This document shows, piece by piece, positions 1 to 7,347 of a stretch of 25,998 bases of DNA; position 1 is the first letter of the stretch, and the number at the start of each line of letters is the position of its first letter. A program made the translations under genes and the position numbers. Source of the stretch: a virus; IMG/VR virus record IMGVR_UViG_3300044641_002996, positions 1 to 25,998 of that record; one strand, written 5' to 3'. The notes beneath the pieces are model-generated. The model saw only the letters and a program-made list of their open reading frames with translations. It made no database searches and was not told the origin of the DNA.

Positions 1-1
1 A

Positions 2-793
2 GAAGAAAAGAAAGAAGAAACTAAATCGGAAAGCAAAGAAGAAAAGAAAGAGGAATCTAAATCAGAGGAGAAGAAGGAAGAAAAGAAAGAGGAGAAGAAG
101 GAAGAAAAGAAAAAAGAGGAAAAAAAGAAATCAGTTGCAAACCCAATGATGTTAGCATCTGATTTGGCTGGTACTGAAGATATGGAGGGTAGGTATGCTG
201 TAATGATGAGTGTGGGTGTTTCCAAATCATCTTTAATGGGTGATAAATCATATTCAGCTACGGCACTTATTTGGAGTACCCTAAACCAATTTGCATTGAG
301 TGCTGGGGTTACTAAGATGGATTTTGATGAAGGTAAATTAAATGCAATACATTCATACGGAACTACATTTGCTTACCTTAAAGGAACTCTAATGAACCTT
401 AATGGATATACCTACATCAAACCACATCCTAAATACGGAACATTTGGTTATAATGTGGGAGTGATTACCCTAATGATGCCTAGAATGGGTGAGGGTGGTT
501 ATGATGTATCACTAAGTGCATCAGCAGTTGGATTTTGGATGAAACCATTTCAGTATAGTAGAAAAGTTACTCTAACCCCTCAATTATTCCTAATGCAATC
601 TCCAATAGCTTGGAATACAATGACTGGTAATAGTTCGGTAACAAGAACGCCAGGTGCAATTGTAGGGTTGGGATATGATTACAAAATAAGTAAAAGATTT
701 GCATTATCTACATCGTATAGAGGTGCTATGACCTTCGAACCTAATTTTAATTTACTACATAACTTCCAAATTGGTTCAAAGATGTTATTTTAG
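2..793 (+). CDS. Outer-membrane beta-barrel-like protein, 5' end outside window
   Basis: The frame is open from the first full codon of the window to the TAG at 791, so the true start lies upstream. The ATG pair at 146/149 is internal and has no leader features. About the first 43 visible residues are almost only Lys and Glu with a few Ser/Thr, as a flexible charged linker. The remaining ~220 residues show alternating hydrophobic and polar residues with frequent Gly, Tyr and Phe, broken by short turns, and end in Lys-Met-Leu-Phe. A terminal aromatic residue after amphipathic strands is typical of outer-membrane barrels. No family was identified with certainty. It could be a virion protein with a barrel-like fold or a protein placed in the host envelope. 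A new transcription unit begins just downstream. Confidence 0.55.
   Translation, partial: EEKKEETKSESKEEKKEESKSEEKKEEKKEEKKEEKKKEEKKKSVANPMMLASDLAGTEDMEGRYAVMMSVGVSKSSLMGDKSYSATALIWSTLNQFALSAGVTKMDFDEGKLNAIHSYGTTFAYLKGTLMNLNGYTYIKPHPKYGTFGYNVGVITLMMPRMGEGGYDVSLSASAVGFWMKPFQYSRKVTLTPQLFLMQSPIAWNTMTGNSSVTRTPGAIVGLGYDYKISKRFALSTSYRGAMTFEPNFNLLHNFQIGSKMLF
65..112 (+). repeat. Perfect 24-base tandem repeat in a Lys/Glu-coding tract
   Basis: Bases 65-88 and 89-112 are identical 24-mers in frame, each coding Glu-Glu-Lys-Lys-Glu-Glu-Lys-Lys. Looser copies of the same unit lie at 2-61, where the protein reads EEKKEETKSESK then EEKKEESKSE. Unit length is a multiple of three, so copy-number change by slippage would lengthen or shorten the linker without breaking the frame. 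Confidence 0.9.
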
Positions 794-801
794 AATAACT
801 G

Positions 802-811
802 AATATTTATA
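802..811 (+). promoter_or_regulatory. Putative phage late promoter motif (AATATTTATA)
   Basis: The sequence lies in a 36-base gap, 18 bases before the ATG at 830. It is followed by CACATAAA, as is the copy at 21848. No convincing -33 element lies 19-21 bases upstream. It is one of seven gap copies in this window. The role is inferred from position and recurrence. Confidence 0.6.
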
Positions 812-829
812 CACATAAAATAATATATT

Positions 830-1486
830 ATGAAAAAATTTGTTAATTTCAAAAACATTGCCATAGCAGCTTTGGTTATTTACATACTGTTGCAATGGTT
901 TAATCCAGGCGGAGTAATGCCAGGTGGAAGAACTATCAGAATTGATGGCAAAAAATATGAAGTATTGAAACACACAATTGATACTGTTGAAGTTGAAAAG
1001 ATTAAAACAGTAACTAAAAAAGGTGAAGATATTATACATGAAGTAATTGATGTTGATACTTTAGTTCTTAGAGAATTGGTAAATGTAGATACTGCTGCAT
1101 TACTTAAAGATTACTTAGCAAAAGTAATCTATAAAGATACATTAAAATTGGATGATGGTTTAGGATTTGTAGCTGTAACCGATACTATTCATAAAAATAG
1201 AATCAATGGCAGAACATTTACAGCAAATGTAAAGGAAAGAATCATCAAAGAAGAACTTATTGTTAAAGAGCCTGCAAGAAATCAATTATACTATGGTTTG
1301 AATGCTGGATTTAATAAAGAAGATTATGTATCTGCAATTGGAGCTGGTTTAATCTTAAAAACTAAAAAAGATAAAATCTATCAAATTGGATTGGGTGTAA
1401 ATAATAGAACAATTGATGGTACTAATGGTTCATTCTCACCTTATGTTGGTTTTGGTACTTATTGGAAAATTAAAGTAAAGAAATAA
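830..1486 (+). CDS. Membrane-anchored envelope protein with C-terminal beta strands
   Basis: This is a 218-residue protein of unrecognised family. A single hydrophobic segment at about residues 9-24 (IAIAALVIYILLQWF) after a Lys-containing N-terminus looks like an uncleaved inner-membrane anchor with the rest in the periplasm. Residues ~35-150 are charged with repeated Asp-Thr and Val-rich strands. The last ~65 residues contain Gly-alternating amphipathic strands (YYGLNAGFN, AIGAGLILK, YQIGLGV, PYVGFGTYW) resembling hairpins of outer-membrane proteins. That layout (inner-membrane anchor, periplasmic stretch, outer-membrane-like end) could suit a spanin-like lysis protein or another envelope factor, but this is inference. 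The ATG at 830 is the first after the promoter motif. It ends one base before the next gene, suggesting cotranscription. Confidence 0.75.
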   Translation: MKKFVNFKNIAIAALVIYILLQWFNPGGVMPGGRTIRIDGKKYEVLKHTIDTVEVEKIKTVTKKGEDIIHEVIDVDTLVLRELVNVDTAALLKDYLAKVIYKDTLKLDDGLGFVAVTDTIHKNRINGRTFTANVKERIIKEELIVKEPARNQLYYGLNAGFNKEDYVSAIGAGLILKTKKDKIYQIGLGVNNRTIDGTNGSFSPYVGFGTYWKIKVKK

Positions 1487-1487
1487 G

Positions 1488-1802
1488 ATGATAAAATTAA
1501 TGGGTATTGTAACCGGAAAACCTAAAGTAAACGAAGTACGAGATACTACGCAAATTATAGAGAAGATAGCTAAATTGACTGATAGAAACGACCATACCAC
1601 TGCTGTAATCGAATTGGCAACATTTTTAAATAATACAAAGGCTCTTAAATTATTACAAGCAATTGAAACAATACATGATATTGAAGGTTCTATGCCATCT
1701 GAAGTTTCTAAATATAGAAGTAGTATCCTAAAAGATTTGACAGATAAATTCAAATCAAAATACGGAGATGATGCGGCCAAAGAATTAAATAAAGCGTTTT
1801 AA
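1488..1802 (+). CDS. Hypothetical protein, small helical
   Basis: The product is 104 residues of unrecognised family. It is predicted to be mostly helical and charged, without membrane segments or cysteines. The middle part (residues ~38-65) is rich in Leu, Ala and Ile in a helix-like pattern, and the C-terminus is Lys/Asp-rich. The start at 1488 lies one base after the previous stop. An in-frame ATG at 1500 (residue 5) is an alternative that the sequence does not exclude. It sits between the envelope protein and two uncharacterised genes in one tight run, so it is probably expressed from the motif at 802. Confidence 0.7.
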   Translation: MIKLMGIVTGKPKVNEVRDTTQIIEKIAKLTDRNDHTTAVIELATFLNNTKALKLLQAIETIHDIEGSMPSEVSKYRSSILKDLTDKFKSKYGDDAAKELNKAF

Positions 1803-1803
1803 T

Positions 1804-2454
1804 ATGATAAAGCTAAAAGATTTACTAAACGAAGAAAAGCCGGGTTTATGGGCAAACATTAGAGCTAAAAGAGCTAGAGGAGAAAAACCTGCACATGGTA
1901 ATTCCGATGCACACAAAGATGCGGTTAAGGCTGGTAAAGAAATAAATAATGAAGAAACTCTTACTGAAAAGAAATACTATGTAACCTACAACTTAGGTAG
2001 AGGAAGGGGTAAAGATTTGGAAAAAGAATTTGACCCAAAAACCTTTAAAACAACTGGTAAGCCAAAAGTATTTAATTCATATAGTGATGCTAAAAAATAC
2101 GCTGAAAAAATGGAAAAGATGTTCCAACATTCAATTGGTGGTGGAACGGCATATTGGGTATCGGATGAAAAAATGAATCCAATAAAGGAAGCAAAAGCAC
2201 CTTACGAAGTATATCATAAATCATATACATCAGCAATCGAAGCAGCTAGAGAATATGCGGAGAAGAAAGGATTTGAAATAGATAATGATGATTCTTTTAG
2301 AAAAATAGGAATGGGACCTCGTAAACCATCGGAAGGTAAAACTAATAGTTTTAGCATACAACTATCTAAAGATGGTAAGTTACAAAGAAAGCAACTTCAT
2401 ATCCAAGTATATGGTATGAAAAATTCTTATGAACTAAACGCATATATCGGATAA
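1804..2454 (+). CDS. Hypothetical protein with mosaic of short phage-type segments
   Basis: This 216-residue basic protein has no recognised enzymatic domain. Three blocks can be told apart. A leader (MIKLKDLLNEEKPGLWANI, followed by Arg/Lys-rich residues to ~36) resembles a tag I have seen recurring in proteins of marine phages. A middle block at ~57-123 begins YYVTYNLGRGRGKD and contains a Tyr/Lys-rich helix. A C-terminal block at ~136-216 begins YEVYHKSYTSAIEAA, has Gly-Pro-Arg-Lys-Pro in the middle, and ends in beta strands (LHIQVYGMKNSYELNAYI). The blocks look like separate small domains joined together. The start follows the previous stop by one base. The function is unknown. Confidence 0.7.
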   Translation: MIKLKDLLNEEKPGLWANIRAKRARGEKPAHGNSDAHKDAVKAGKEINNEETLTEKKYYVTYNLGRGRGKDLEKEFDPKTFKTTGKPKVFNSYSDAKKYAEKMEKMFQHSIGGGTAYWVSDEKMNPIKEAKAPYEVYHKSYTSAIEAAREYAEKKGFEIDNDDSFRKIGMGPRKPSEGKTNSFSIQLSKDGKLQRKQLHIQVYGMKNSYELNAYIG

Positions 2455-2458
2455 TAAA

Positions 2459-3274
2459 ATGAAACTTAAAGAGTGTATCATTGTATCTAAAGAGGTAAAA
2501 GATAAATTTATCCTAGCTAAAAACAGAGATAGAGCATACAATCCATCTTTAGAAATTGTACATACTATCATTGATGGTGTGGAAGTTGCATATCTACATG
2601 ATTTAACAACGGATTGGAGTGAGGGGTTAAATGAAAATGGTATAGGTGTTGTAAACTCCGCACTATTAGTAGGACACGATGAAGCAGAGCATAAGATTGT
2701 AAAGAAAGGTGGAAAACCTGGACCTGATGGTGATAAGATGAGAAACATCATCAAACAACCTACTCTAATGAAAGCCGTTAGAGCAGCATTAAAGTATAAA
2801 GGTAAGAGTGGATTATCTCTTAAAGGTCATACGTTTGTATCATCACCGAAACATTTGATAAGTATTGAAACTACATCAAAGCATAAGCCTGATGTTAAAC
2901 TGCAAAACTCCGAATCGCCTGTTGTTCGTACAAATCACGGACACATGTTTACTGATGCAGGATATACACATGGCGAAAAGTACCTATCATCCAAATTGAG
3001 AAAAATATCAGCAGAAAAATCAGTTGATAAGGTAGAAGATTGGAAAGGAATAGCACAAGCTATGAGAAAAGAATACTTCCCAAATAAACCTATGTTAAAT
3101 ATGAAAAGGGACACAAAAGAGATGTCTACTTCTTCACAAACGGTAATGAATCTGACAGACCGTATATTACAAATTACTTATTTTAAGAACAAAGTAAACG
3201 AATTCAAAGGTATTAATAGACAACTACCTGACGGATACCAACCTAAGATTACAATTGAAGTAATCCCAGTTTAA
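2459..3274 (+). CDS. Ntn-hydrolase-like protein (C45/choloylglycine-hydrolase type)
   Basis: The 271-residue protein carries the signature spacing of Ntn cysteine hydrolases. Cys6 would be the nucleophile once a five-residue propeptide (MKLKE) is removed. An Asn-Arg-Asp at 22-24 follows in KNRDR, then GLNENGIGVVNS (residues ~56-67, like the GxNexGlav motif of the family), and Thr-Asn-His-Gly at 158-161. Known relatives cut amide bonds, as in acyltransferases, bile-salt hydrolases and acylase-like enzymes. Here the substrate is unknown; a cell-wall or signal amide is possible but unsupported. Length is close to the family's smaller members. It is the last gene of its run, four bases after the previous stop, and is followed by a promoter-like motif. 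Assignment rests on motifs seen by eye. Confidence 0.6.
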   Translation: MKLKECIIVSKEVKDKFILAKNRDRAYNPSLEIVHTIIDGVEVAYLHDLTTDWSEGLNENGIGVVNSALLVGHDEAEHKIVKKGGKPGPDGDKMRNIIKQPTLMKAVRAALKYKGKSGLSLKGHTFVSSPKHLISIETTSKHKPDVKLQNSESPVVRTNHGHMFTDAGYTHGEKYLSSKLRKISAEKSVDKVEDWKGIAQAMRKEYFPNKPMLNMKRDTKEMSTSSQTVMNLTDRILQITYFKNKVNEFKGINRQLPDGYQPKITIEVIPV

Positions 3275-3295
3275 TTTCAACATTTTAATAGAACC

Positions 3296-3304
3296 ATATT
3301 TATA
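3296..3304 (+). promoter_or_regulatory. Putative phage late promoter motif (ATATTTATA)
   Basis: The motif lies in a 56-base gap, 26 bases before the ATG at 3331, with TACACACAAAATG following. It heads the run that codes for the hub/spike and the two M15 peptidases. There is no recognisable -33 box. Confidence 0.6.
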
Positions 3305-3330
3305 TACACACAAAATGTAAATATATTAAT

Positions 3331-3723
3331 ATGTCAACAGAATTCGAATTATTTAAAGGAAAGAATTTAAGTTCTCTTTTCGAAGACATCTATAACAACC
3401 AAACTTCAAAGAAAGCAAAGATAAGTAGTTTAATAGAAGAACTTAAAAAGATGATTAAGCATGCCGGTGATGTGGCAAGCGTAGGACCTATCCTATCTTC
3501 ACTAATTGATAGTTCCGTAAAGAACGATGACCAATTAGTTAAACTTGCAACAATCGCAACTAAAATTATAGCATCAGAAAAGAAAACCGAAGGACAGGAT
3601 GGATTCTTGACTGAATTTGAAAAGAATCAATTACTTAAAGAGTTAGAAGAAACCAAAGAGGAAGTATTAAGAGTAGATGATTTGGAGTTTGAATTAGAAG
3701 ATTTAAAAAAGAAAATGAAATAA
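3331..3723 (+). CDS. Small helical protein of the baseplate gene run
   Basis: The product is 130 residues, all helical in appearance, without membrane segments. The central SVKNDDQLVKLATIATKI segment (~67-84) resembles a conserved stretch I recall from uncharacterised proteins next to baseplate genes in marine T4-type phages. The last ~35 residues (LLKELEETKEEVLRVDDLE onward) have heptad-like Leu/Val spacing and high Glu/Lys content, as in a short coiled coil. It is the first gene after the 3296 motif and ends one base before the gp5-like gene. A chaperone or minor assembly role is conceivable but not shown. Confidence 0.7.
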   Translation: MSTEFELFKGKNLSSLFEDIYNNQTSKKAKISSLIEELKKMIKHAGDVASVGPILSSLIDSSVKNDDQLVKLATIATKIIASEKKTEGQDGFLTEFEKNQLLKELEETKEEVLRVDDLEFELEDLKKKMK

Positions 3724-3724
3724 T

Positions 3725-4972
3725 ATGGCTTTTGATAATTCACAAAGTTCTGTCAGTTCCGTACAAACTCCCGGTGCCAAACAACCAATGGGGTTTGGAA
3801 TTGTATATTCCGTTATTTTAGATGAAAATCATCCGTACTTAAAAGGAAGTGTTGGTGAGAGGCAAATAGAAAAACAAGGAGAGGCCGCCTATATGGGTGC
3901 AATACAATATAGAATTACTGGCCAACCAAGTACCGATGATGCTTCACTTCCTGTAGCGTTTCCGTATGATAAAAATTTTAAAACAATACCATTAGTAAAC
4001 GAATCGGTTGAAATACTTCAAAATAATGGTGTATCATATTATAGAAGAATTGGTTTGGAAAAAACACCAAACATAGATAGTAAAAAAACGTTAATATCGG
4101 AAATATTCCCACCAGAACAACAAGTTGATGATGTAAAGAAAAATTATAAGACGGTTCAACAAACAGGAACCACAATGAGTAATGTTAATGAATCATCTAA
4201 ATATGATAAATTTGGTGACTATTTTCAAGAAGAACCAGGAGTACATAAATTAAAATTATATGAGGGAGATAGTTTGATAGAAACTAGATTTGGACAATCT
4301 CTTAGATTTTCTGGATTTAATAATTCCGAAAAAATATTTTCACCAACAATTATATTGAGAAACAATGAAAATGCAGAATCTAAAAAGAAATTAATAAAAC
4401 TACCAACCGAAGAAGATATAAATAGAGATGGTAGTGTAATTGTTTTAGGTTCGAATCAGTATCAATTGCCATTTCAACCAGGTACAATATCTGACAAAGG
4501 TTCATCTGATTTTGAAACAAAACCAAACACATTTAAAGGATACCCGTCAAAATTAATAGGAGACCAAATTCTAATAAATTCTGGTAGAGTTATAATATCT
4601 GCAAAAAATGCTGAAATGATATTCTATTCAAAAAAGAATTATGGATTTATTTCTGATGGTGCTATGTCAATTGATAATAAATTGGGTATCGATGTTACTG
4701 TTGGGGATAATATAAATGTAACTGCAAAGGATAGAGATATAAATTTTAATACATCTAATGGTAAAATAAATTTAGGTAATACTAAATTAGAACCATTGGT
4801 TAAAGGTGATAGTTGGGTTTCGCTAATGGAAGAATTGATAGATGCCATAGTAGCACAACAATTCTTAACTCCATCTGGACCTTCGGCAACTGGACCCGTA
4901 AATAAGCCAACATTCAATACAATAAAATCTAAATTAAAATCGGTATTGAGTGAATTAAATAAAACATCTTAA
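3725..4972 (+). CDS. Baseplate hub/tail spike protein, gp5-like (no lysozyme domain)
   Basis: The 415-residue protein has an N-terminal OB-fold-like region at ~22-100 (GIVYSVILDENHPYLKGSVG, then VNESVEILQNNG), as in gp5/VgrG-type hub proteins. Next comes a segment around 177-197 (GDSLIETRFGQSLRFSG) of the kind found in gp5 homologues of marine T4-type phages. Repeated short beta strands at ~280-350 (INSGRVIISAKNAEMIF, then IDVTVGDNINVTAKDRDINF) suit the intertwined beta-helix of a membrane-piercing spike. Unlike T4 gp5 there is no inserted lysozyme domain. The two peptidase genes immediately downstream may supply that activity in trans. Spacing is one base after the previous gene and two before the next. 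It acts at the tail tip during injection, by family knowledge. Confidence 0.75.
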   Translation: MAFDNSQSSVSSVQTPGAKQPMGFGIVYSVILDENHPYLKGSVGERQIEKQGEAAYMGAIQYRITGQPSTDDASLPVAFPYDKNFKTIPLVNESVEILQNNGVSYYRRIGLEKTPNIDSKKTLISEIFPPEQQVDDVKKNYKTVQQTGTTMSNVNESSKYDKFGDYFQEEPGVHKLKLYEGDSLIETRFGQSLRFSGFNNSEKIFSPTIILRNNENAESKKKLIKLPTEEDINRDGSVIVLGSNQYQLPFQPGTISDKGSSDFETKPNTFKGYPSKLIGDQILINSGRVIISAKNAEMIFYSKKNYGFISDGAMSIDNKLGIDVTVGDNINVTAKDRDINFNTSNGKINLGNTKLEPLVKGDSWVSLMEELIDAIVAQQFLTPSGPSATGPVNKPTFNTIKSKLKSVLSELNKTS

Positions 4973-4974
4973 AA

Positions 4975-6252
4975 ATGTCTTGGGATATATTCAAAGAAAA
5001 TATATTAAACGTTGTAACAAATCCAGAATCTATAAATTCAACGGATACTGTTGCGGAATTATATGCAAAAGAATATGATGCTGCTATAAAAAGAGGTGCT
5101 GATATTTTATTTCAATCAAAGATGAAAACGGGAAATGTACAATCTTTGAAATTATTAATAAAATCCGCAATGGATAGTGGTGTATCCCAAAAAGAACCAT
5201 ACGATTTAGTTGGTGAAATGGGGAAAGGGGTTTTAGCTTATTGGGCTGGAGCTCAGTTGGACCCATCATCCGTACCATCACCACCAACAACACCACCTGC
5301 TACTGGAGCAGTTCAAAATATTCAAATTGTGGCTATTACGTGTACCAATGCTGGTCAATGGCAACAACCAACTTTAGGAGGTGGTAGTGAGCCTGATTTA
5401 AGAGAAGGTGAAACTGAAAACGATGATATGCCTGATACTGAACTTGGAGAAACTGAAGAAATATTAGGAGAAGTCCCAGAAGATGAAGAAACTGATGACC
5501 CACAGGAATTAGAAGAAGAAGAGTCATCATTTTTCAATACACAAGCAGAAGAAGTTGAAATTAGTGGAGTAGACCCAATAGGTGACCCTCAAGTAGTACC
5601 ACCACAACCTGCACCAATTCCTATTGATACATCTACTCCTGTTGATTTACAAAATCCATCAGACCCTAATAGTGCTCCTATTGCTGATGTTAAAGGACCA
5701 AGAATAACTTCGAATGTGGGAAAAACAGCACCACCACCTCCACCTGGTTTAGCAAGTTTTGGAAATGGTAAAATACCAAGAGATAAATTAGGAAGTATAG
5801 ATGCATCTTATGGTGGTGGTATATTACACATTGAGGCTGCAAAAATGTATAATAAAATGATAGCACAGGCCAAAAAAGAAGGAGTTAAGTGGAGAGTGTC
5901 ATCTACATATAGAGATTATGCTGGACAAGTAGCTTGTTTTGAGAAGTATGGGTCAGGCAGTGCAGCTAAACCAGGTTCTTCACCACATGGCTGGGGATTA
6001 TCAACTGATTTTGGTGAGATAGCCGGTATGCAACAGGCAAGAGCTAAATCGTTGGGGGTTGGTAGGGCAACTCCCGGACCAGCTCGATATACCAGAGAAA
6101 ATTCAAAAATATATCAATGGTTGGCTGTAAATGGGCCAAAATATGGATGGTATAATCCATATAGATTAGCAGATGGTGGCGGTATGGATGAAGCTTGGCA
6201 TTGGGAATATTGGGGATTTTATACATTAACTAAAGAACAAAGACAAGCGTAA
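4975..6252 (+). CDS. Virion-associated M15-type D,D/L,D-carboxypeptidase-like protein
   Basis: The 425-residue protein has three parts. Residues 1-~125 are a helical domain with a Pro-rich end (AYWAGAQLDPSSVPSPPTTP), probably for virion attachment. Residues ~130-265 form an acidic, then proline-rich linker. Residues ~265-420 form an M15B (VanY-type) zinc peptidase: SSPHGWGLSTDF gives zinc ligands His338 and Asp345, and DEAWHWEYW gives the catalytic Glu406 and zinc ligand His409. Such enzymes cleave peptidoglycan stem peptides. The position next to the spike gene suggests a tail-borne enzyme that opens the cell wall on entry, though a lysis role is not excluded. The linker motif VDPIGDPQVVPPQPAPIP (199-216) recurs in the next gene. 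Confidence 0.85.
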   Translation: MSWDIFKENILNVVTNPESINSTDTVAELYAKEYDAAIKRGADILFQSKMKTGNVQSLKLLIKSAMDSGVSQKEPYDLVGEMGKGVLAYWAGAQLDPSSVPSPPTTPPATGAVQNIQIVAITCTNAGQWQQPTLGGGSEPDLREGETENDDMPDTELGETEEILGEVPEDEETDDPQELEEEESSFFNTQAEEVEISGVDPIGDPQVVPPQPAPIPIDTSTPVDLQNPSDPNSAPIADVKGPRITSNVGKTAPPPPPGLASFGNGKIPRDKLGSIDASYGGGILHIEAAKMYNKMIAQAKKEGVKWRVSSTYRDYAGQVACFEKYGSGSAAKPGSSPHGWGLSTDFGEIAGMQQARAKSLGVGRATPGPARYTRENSKIYQWLAVNGPKYGWYNPYRLADGGGMDEAWHWEYWGFYTLTKEQRQA

Positions 6253-6253
6253 C

Positions 6254-7285
6254 ATGGGTGCTATACAACCAACTAAAAATCATAAACTAATAATTGATGA
6301 GTTTATACGATACGCTCAGCAACATCTAACCACAGTTAGTGGTATTGTTACCACCGTATCCACATATCCTCCACTAAACACTCCGGGACCCGGAATAGCA
6401 AATTGGTCTGGTTATAGTGTACAACCTGCAAATTTATCGGGACTAACATCTGATGAATTTTTTGAAGAAGCAGAAGCGATAGAGCGTGATATTAATGAAG
6501 AATATCCCGCAAATCAACAATTGTATGAAGAACAATTCGAAACCGAAGAAGCTGCTATGCAAAATAATAGTGATGTTACTGAAGAATCTGCATTTTTCCG
6601 CGTAAGAGAATACAATAACGAAAAAGAATTTGGTTTAGACCCAGTAACTGACCCACAAATAATACAACCACAACCAGCTCCAATTCCATTAGAACCAACA
6701 CCGCCCGGAGATTTACCACAACGAAGCGTAGCAGGGCCAGTTGGTAGAGGGGATGAAGCATTATTTAGAAAATGTGGTAATGGAGTATGGCCGGCTGTAG
6801 GTACTGCACCTAATTTTCAAGTAAGTTCTACTCAAGCCGGCAAATGTACAAGGTATTGGTATAAGGTAAATACAGAATATATGACCAAAAATTGTACACA
6901 AATAATGTTCCCAACTGCAAGTGGGGATAAAAAAATAACGGTACACAAAGATTTAGCAGCTATTGTTAAACCGGCAATTGTAAGAATAAAAGCATTGGGG
7001 TTACAAAAATATATTCAAAATTGTGGAGGAGGATTGGCAGTTAGAAACGTAACATGTGGAAGTAGATTATCAAACCATAGTTGGGGAACTGCCATTGATA
7101 TGAATACTACTCTATATCCGTATGGATACAAATTCAGGGCAGATGGTATTTATGCTGGTAATGCAAAGATAAGAGATTTGAATGAGTTTGATAAAGGATT
7201 TCAACAAGTGGCAGCTATATTCAAATCACAAGGGATGACTTGGTTAAGTAATAATGACCCAATGCACGTTTCAATATATGAGTAA
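6254..7285 (+). CDS. Second M15-type peptidase (M15C-like) on a related scaffold
   Basis: The 343-residue protein begins with a region holding a Pro-rich stretch (YPPLNTPGPGIANWSGY), followed by an acidic linker. The motif LDPVTDPQIIQPQPAPIP at 128-145 matches the preceding protein at 12 of 18 positions. The C-terminal ~170 residues are an M15C-like zinc peptidase: LSNHSWGTAIDMN gives His275 and Asp282, and the end of the protein (DPMHVSIYE) gives Asp335 and ligand His338. This resembles phage L-alanyl-D-glutamate endopeptidases, so it probably cuts a different peptidoglycan bond from its neighbour. Cysteines at 191, 203 and around 257-267 may form disulphides in the periplasm. It starts one base after the previous stop and is last in its run. 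Confidence 0.85.
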   Translation: MGAIQPTKNHKLIIDEFIRYAQQHLTTVSGIVTTVSTYPPLNTPGPGIANWSGYSVQPANLSGLTSDEFFEEAEAIERDINEEYPANQQLYEEQFETEEAAMQNNSDVTEESAFFRVREYNNEKEFGLDPVTDPQIIQPQPAPIPLEPTPPGDLPQRSVAGPVGRGDEALFRKCGNGVWPAVGTAPNFQVSSTQAGKCTRYWYKVNTEYMTKNCTQIMFPTASGDKKITVHKDLAAIVKPAIVRIKALGLQKYIQNCGGGLAVRNVTCGSRLSNHSWGTAIDMNTTLYPYGYKFRADGIYAGNAKIRDLNEFDKGFQQVAAIFKSQGMTWLSNNDPMHVSIYE

Positions 7286-7318
7286 CAATCATAATAATTC
7301 CCAAAAATAACAATTCAA

Positions 7319-7327
7319 ATATTTATA
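7319..7327 (+). promoter_or_regulatory. Putative phage late promoter motif (ATATTTATA)
   Basis: The motif is in a 62-base gap, 20 bases before the ATG at 7348. This leader also holds AGGAAG directly before the start, the only purine-rich Shine-Dalgarno-like sequence noticed ahead of a gene in the window. It heads the wedge gene run that includes gp25 and gp6. Confidence 0.6.
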
Positions 7328-7347
7328 AACATAACAAATAAGGAAGT

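Noticed and set aside
146-151. ATG pair as the start of the first gene
   Set aside because: The same frame is open upstream to the window edge through a patterned Lys/Glu tract, so these codons are internal.
5084-5537. Minus-strand frames opposite the acidic/proline linker of the first M15 gene
   Set aside because: They are Ser-, Leu- or His-rich low-complexity shadows of GAA/CCA-rich coding sequence, and no other gene in the window is on the minus strand.
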